From a virus, in the IMG/VR virus record IMGVR_UViG_3300021185_000129, positions 1-24,622 of that record: a stretch of 24,622 nt of DNA; one strand, written 5' to 3'. The notes beneath the pieces were generated by a model. It ran no database searches. It was not told the DNA's origin and was given only the letters and a program-made list of their open reading frames with translations. A program made the translations under genes and the position numbers. Numbering within the stretch: the stretch's first letter is position 1; each line of letters starts with the position of its first letter. Below, in pieces: positions 22,310-24,622 of the stretch.

Positions 22310-22721
22310 GGCTAACTTATTGTTAATCAGAGATTATTTTTCAGATAAGTCTGTTATGGGTAAGCTTTATTGTAATGGAGAATTTATTTCGCATACTTTA
22401 GAATTAGCTTGGAAAGATAACCAAAAAAGCATATCTTGTATCCCTAGAGGAGAGTACAAGTGTAGGGTTAGATTAGCAAGAGAAAGTGCTACAAGAGATT
22501 ACATTCACTTGTTAGTTGAGAATGTAAAAGATAGGTCATACATCCTTTTTCATCGTGGGAATTATCCTTCTGATAGTAAAGGGTGTATTTTAACAGGAAC
22601 ACACAGAGGTATAGATGCTGATAAAATTTTAGAAAGCAAAATAGCTCATACTTATTTGATGAACTATTTATTAGAAAATCAATTAAGTGAAAACATAAGT
22701 TTAACAATTAAAAATAGATAA
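22272..22721 (+). CDS. DUF5675-type protein, possible lytic enzyme
   Basis: A 149-residue protein from the ATG at 22272. A GTG at 22203 in frame would almost wholly overlap the basic peptide gene and adds only a Lys-rich leader, so it is rejected. The layout matches DUF5675 as I know it: G-K-L-Y-C-N-G (30-36), H-T-L-E-L-A-W (41-47), S-C-I-P-R-G-E-Y (55-62), a central R-D-Y-I-H-L-L-V strand, then I-L-F-H-R-G-N (91-97) and D-S-K-G-C-I-L-T-G (101-109). The H94 ... S102-x-G104-C105 set together with the I-P-x-G-x-Y segment resembles the YkuD L,D-transpeptidase active site. With a holin candidate upstream, an endolysin or cell-wall role is attractive but unproved. Confidence 0.75.
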   Translation: MDIKRNIEDKAGKANLLLIRDYFSDKSVMGKLYCNGEFISHTLELAWKDNQKSISCIPRGEYKCRVRLARESATRDYIHLLVENVKDRSYILFHRGNYPSDSKGCILTGTHRGIDADKILESKIAHTYLMNYLLENQLSENISLTIKNR

Positions 22722-22724
22722 AAG

Positions 22725-22994
22725 ATGAGGACAAATATTGCAGATAACACACTATTCCTTGAGATGCTAGGGAAGGGTAATGGAACAGAAGTTTTTACAA
22801 CTGCCGCACAAACAAGTAAAGATTGGTATTGTGTATTTTTTCCAATTGATTCGGTAATTACAACTATAGCAGGAAATGCTACAAATATTACAGCTTTAAA
22901 CGGACAAAGTATAAGTGCAGGAAGCACATTATTTCTTAATATCACAGCCATAACTTTGACAAGTGGTATTGGAATTGGTTATCCTAACCATTAA
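22725..22994 (+). CDS. Small beta-rich virion-type protein
   Basis: An 89-residue protein three bases after the DUF5675 gene. It has the pattern of small phage proteins found next to tail fibre genes: W-Y-C-V-F-F-P-I-D-S-V-I-T-T-I-A-G near 34-50, A-L-N-G-Q-S-I-S-A-G-S-T-L-F near 57-70, and I-T-L-T-S-G-I-G-I-G-Y near the end. Such proteins probably form a short beta-sandwich in the tail tip or fibre base. No cleavage signal or membrane segment is seen. The role is unknown; tail association is inferred from this pattern and from the fibre gene 170 bases downstream. Confidence 0.65.
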   Translation: MRTNIADNTLFLEMLGKGNGTEVFTTAAQTSKDWYCVFFPIDSVITTIAGNATNITALNGQSISAGSTLFLNITAITLTSGIGIGYPNH

Positions 22995-23003
22995 TATATA
23001 AGA

Positions 23004-23171
23004 ATGAGATTAACACTAGGAATATCATTACCTTCAAGCAATAAAGGAAATTTAACTCCTGTTCAAAAGCAAACTAATGACTTTAAAGCAAGAGTTATTG
23101 CTGATGGTGGAGTATTTGAGGCTAAGGCTTGTTTAGAAGCACAATTAACAACTTTAAATAATATAGAATGA
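23004..23171 (+). CDS. Small phage protein (DGG-x-x-EA motif)
   Basis: A 55-residue protein from the ATG at 23004. It contains F-K-A-R-V-I-A-D-G-G-V-F-E-A-K-A-C-L (27-44), a pattern (R-V-x-A-D-G-G-x-x-E-A, then C-L) that recurs in small phage proteins and as the first segment of fibre or tail proteins. Its TGA overlaps the next gene's ATG as ATGA (23168-23171), a classic coupling of translation. It may be a small partner or detached N-terminal module of the fibre protein that follows. Function is unknown. Confidence 0.6.
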   Translation: MRLTLGISLPSSNKGNLTPVQKQTNDFKARVIADGGVFEAKACLEAQLTTLNNIE

Positions 23172-24622
23172 GTTTATTAGATGATGTTAGTATAGTAGTA
23201 ACTCCTAACGGATATAAGGCAGGAACTTTATTTGCAGTAAAACCTACTATTGCTTATGGTAGCGAATTAGTAGTAAATGGAGATTTTAGTCAAGGTAATA
23301 CAGGATGGACTATTGAAGCAGTATGGACTATAAGTGGCGGTGCTGCTCACGGTAATGGTGCTAGTGGCTCATCTCAAGAATTAAAACAGGCTATATTAGA
23401 AGTTGGCAAAACTTATGAATTTTCTTATGAAATTAGAAATAGAGTAAGTGGTTCAGTAGAACTTTTAAATAGTGGATTGGGTTCTACAAGTTCTAATGAA
23501 GTTTATAAAAGCATAGGAATAGCAACATCTACTGAATTAAGATTTAGACCATCTTCTTTTAATGGTGATATTTATAATGTATCAGTTAGAGAGTTTACAG
23601 GTGCAGATATGGATGTTACTAGAGCAACTGCTGGTACAAGAGTAGATGAAGATGGATTAGTAAATTATGCTGAGGTTATAGGAGATGAGTTAGTTACTAA
23701 TGGAGATTTTGCTACAGATAGTGATTGGTCTGTTACGCAATCAGGCAACGATACCATAACAATTGAGAATGGTTATGCTTTGTTTAATTGTCCAGATAAT
23801 TCAAACATTTACATATCACAAGGAGGTTTATTAACAATAGGCAAAACATATATAGCCTCTGTTGATTTACTTTCAATTGATAGTGGTAGTTTACAATTTG
23901 CACAAGGTGGTGGTGGTACTATAACAGGTAGTCCATCAATAAACACATTAGGAACACATACTTTTACTTTTATTGCTGCAACTGCAACTTTTGCTGTAAA
24001 AAGAAAATTAGGCGCACCAAATTTATTAAATGCAAAAATAGACAATGTATCAGTAAAAGAAGTTACAAGAGATAACGTACCTCGTATAGACTACACAGGA
24101 GGAGGTTGTCCACATATATTATCAGAGCCACAGAGGACTAATCTTTTGACTTATTCGAGTGATTTTAGTCAAAGTTATTGGACTAAACAATCAAACATAA
24201 CTCCTACCTATAATACTACCGAAACATTAAGTCCTGATGGAACTTACAATGCTACTAAACTTGTAGGGAATGGAACTGATGGTATTTATAAGGCAAGTAT
24301 TAGTATAACAGGAGTTGCTGCAAGGTCGGTATATTTAAAAAGTGTAACAGGAACAGTAAATGTTATTTTAAAAGACCCTAATCTAACTGTTACTTCTCCA
24401 ACATTAGATGTTACTACTGAATGGCAAAGATTTGAATTAACTGCAGATAATGGTTCTGGTGGACAAGGTATATGGGTAGATGATATACCTGCAAGTGGTA
24501 TTTATATTTGGGGCGCACAAGTAGAAGAGTCATATCCAACAAGTTATATTCCAACATCAGGAGGTACAGTTACAAGAAACCAAGACCAATTCACAAGAGA
24601 TGGTATAGGTAGTTTGATTAAT
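23168..24622 (+). CDS. Tail fibre / receptor-binding protein with carbohydrate-binding-like modules (partial)
   Basis: The frame is open from the ATG at 23168 to the last base, 485 residues with no stop, so the 3' end lies outside. Three beta-sandwich modules are visible. Module 1 (about 36-155) starts N-G-D-F-S-Q-G-N-T-G-W, has V-G-K-T-Y-E-F-S-Y-E-I, and ends N-V-S-V-R-E-F. Module 2 (about 177-300) starts N-G-D-F-A-T-D-S-D-W, has I-G-K-T-Y-I-A-S-V-D-L, and ends N-V-S-V-K-E-V. Module 3 (about 318-470) has the typical fibre sequence E-P-Q-R-T-N-L-L-T-Y-S, D-G-T-Y-N-A-T-K-L and I-W-G-A-Q-V-E-E, followed by T-S-Y-I-P-T. These resemble CBM4/9-type sugar-binding domains. The protein likely binds host surface glycans. 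Confidence 0.85.
   Translation, partial: MSLLDDVSIVVTPNGYKAGTLFAVKPTIAYGSELVVNGDFSQGNTGWTIEAVWTISGGAAHGNGASGSSQELKQAILEVGKTYEFSYEIRNRVSGSVELLNSGLGSTSSNEVYKSIGIATSTELRFRPSSFNGDIYNVSVREFTGADMDVTRATAGTRVDEDGLVNYAEVIGDELVTNGDFATDSDWSVTQSGNDTITIENGYALFNCPDNSNIYISQGGLLTIGKTYIASVDLLSIDSGSLQFAQGGGGTITGSPSINTLGTHTFTFIAATATFAVKRKLGAPNLLNAKIDNVSVKEVTRDNVPRIDYTGGGCPHILSEPQRTNLLTYSSDFSQSYWTKQSNITPTYNTTETLSPDGTYNATKLVGNGTDGIYKASISITGVAARSVYLKSVTGTVNVILKDPNLTVTSPTLDVTTEWQRFELTADNGSGGQGIWVDDIPASGIYIWGAQVEESYPTSYIPTSGGTVTRNQDQFTRDGIGSLIN

Noticed and set aside
1-24622. Contractile-tail (myovirus) interpretation
   Set aside because: No sheath-sized gene lies next to the tube-like genes, and no baseplate wedge genes were recognised; a siphovirus fits better, although genes outside the window could change this.

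Overview
This window is a contiguous block of late (virion and lysis) genes from a tailed double-stranded DNA bacteriophage or prophage. Every confident gene lies on the + strand. The host is most likely a member of Bacteroidota, probably Flavobacteriia. The DNA is very AT-rich. Starts lack Shine-Dalgarno sequences and sit in A-rich contexts such as AAAAAATG or ACATATG. Two TAnnTTTG-type -7 elements occur. Several gene families are ones I associate with Bacteroidota phages: the small basic YKKKYRGQGR peptide, a DUF5675-type protein, and a tail protein with an S-K-T-F-K-I-P-A-T-K-N-N motif. No sheath gene is visible, and a long tape measure and two tail-tube-like genes are present, so a siphovirus is the best reading. 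No tRNA, rRNA, CRISPR, insertion sequence, integrase or replication gene was found.

Layout. Bases 1-62 are the 3' end of an upstream gene. Bases 63-829 are an AT-rich non-coding stretch holding an intrinsic terminator (about 202-252), a pair of 9-bp direct repeats with a hairpin (684-710) and a hexamer repeat (715-744). Bases 830-3398 are the packaging block: two small proteins resembling modules I remember beside prohead proteases, a putative small terminase, and the large terminase. Bases 3465-14833 are the tail block: a tail-assembly-chaperone-like gene with a programmed -1 frameshift signal, a virion protein carrying a LamG-like lectin domain, two large tail/baseplate proteins, a small carbohydrate-binding-like protein, an HK97 gp10-like protein and a 1019-residue tape measure. 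Bases 14845-15638 hold three small genes, two Cys-rich and one with a helix-turn-helix-like end. Bases 15695-21348 are the head block: ClpP-like prohead protease with a coiled-coil tail, major capsid protein, two paralogous tail-tube-like proteins, portal and a head-tail connector. Bases 21359-24622 hold a virion protein, a holin candidate, a small basic peptide, a DUF5675 protein that may be the lytic enzyme, two small proteins and the start of a tail fibre or receptor-binding protein that runs off the window.

How it works together. The terminase pumps DNA through the portal into capsids matured by the ClpP-like protease. The tape measure, with its frameshifted chaperones, sets tail length. 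The lectin-like and carbohydrate-binding modules probably bind the host surface glycans, and the 22009-22721 genes probably open the cell. Genes are tightly packed, often overlapping as TAATG. Hairpin terminators after the capsid gene and after the second tube gene probably set relative expression levels.

The most notable points are the frameshift signal in a nine-T run, the unusual order in which the tail block precedes the head block and the portal follows the tail tubes, the free-standing protease-associated modules beside the terminase, and a possible YkuD-like active site in the DUF5675 protein.
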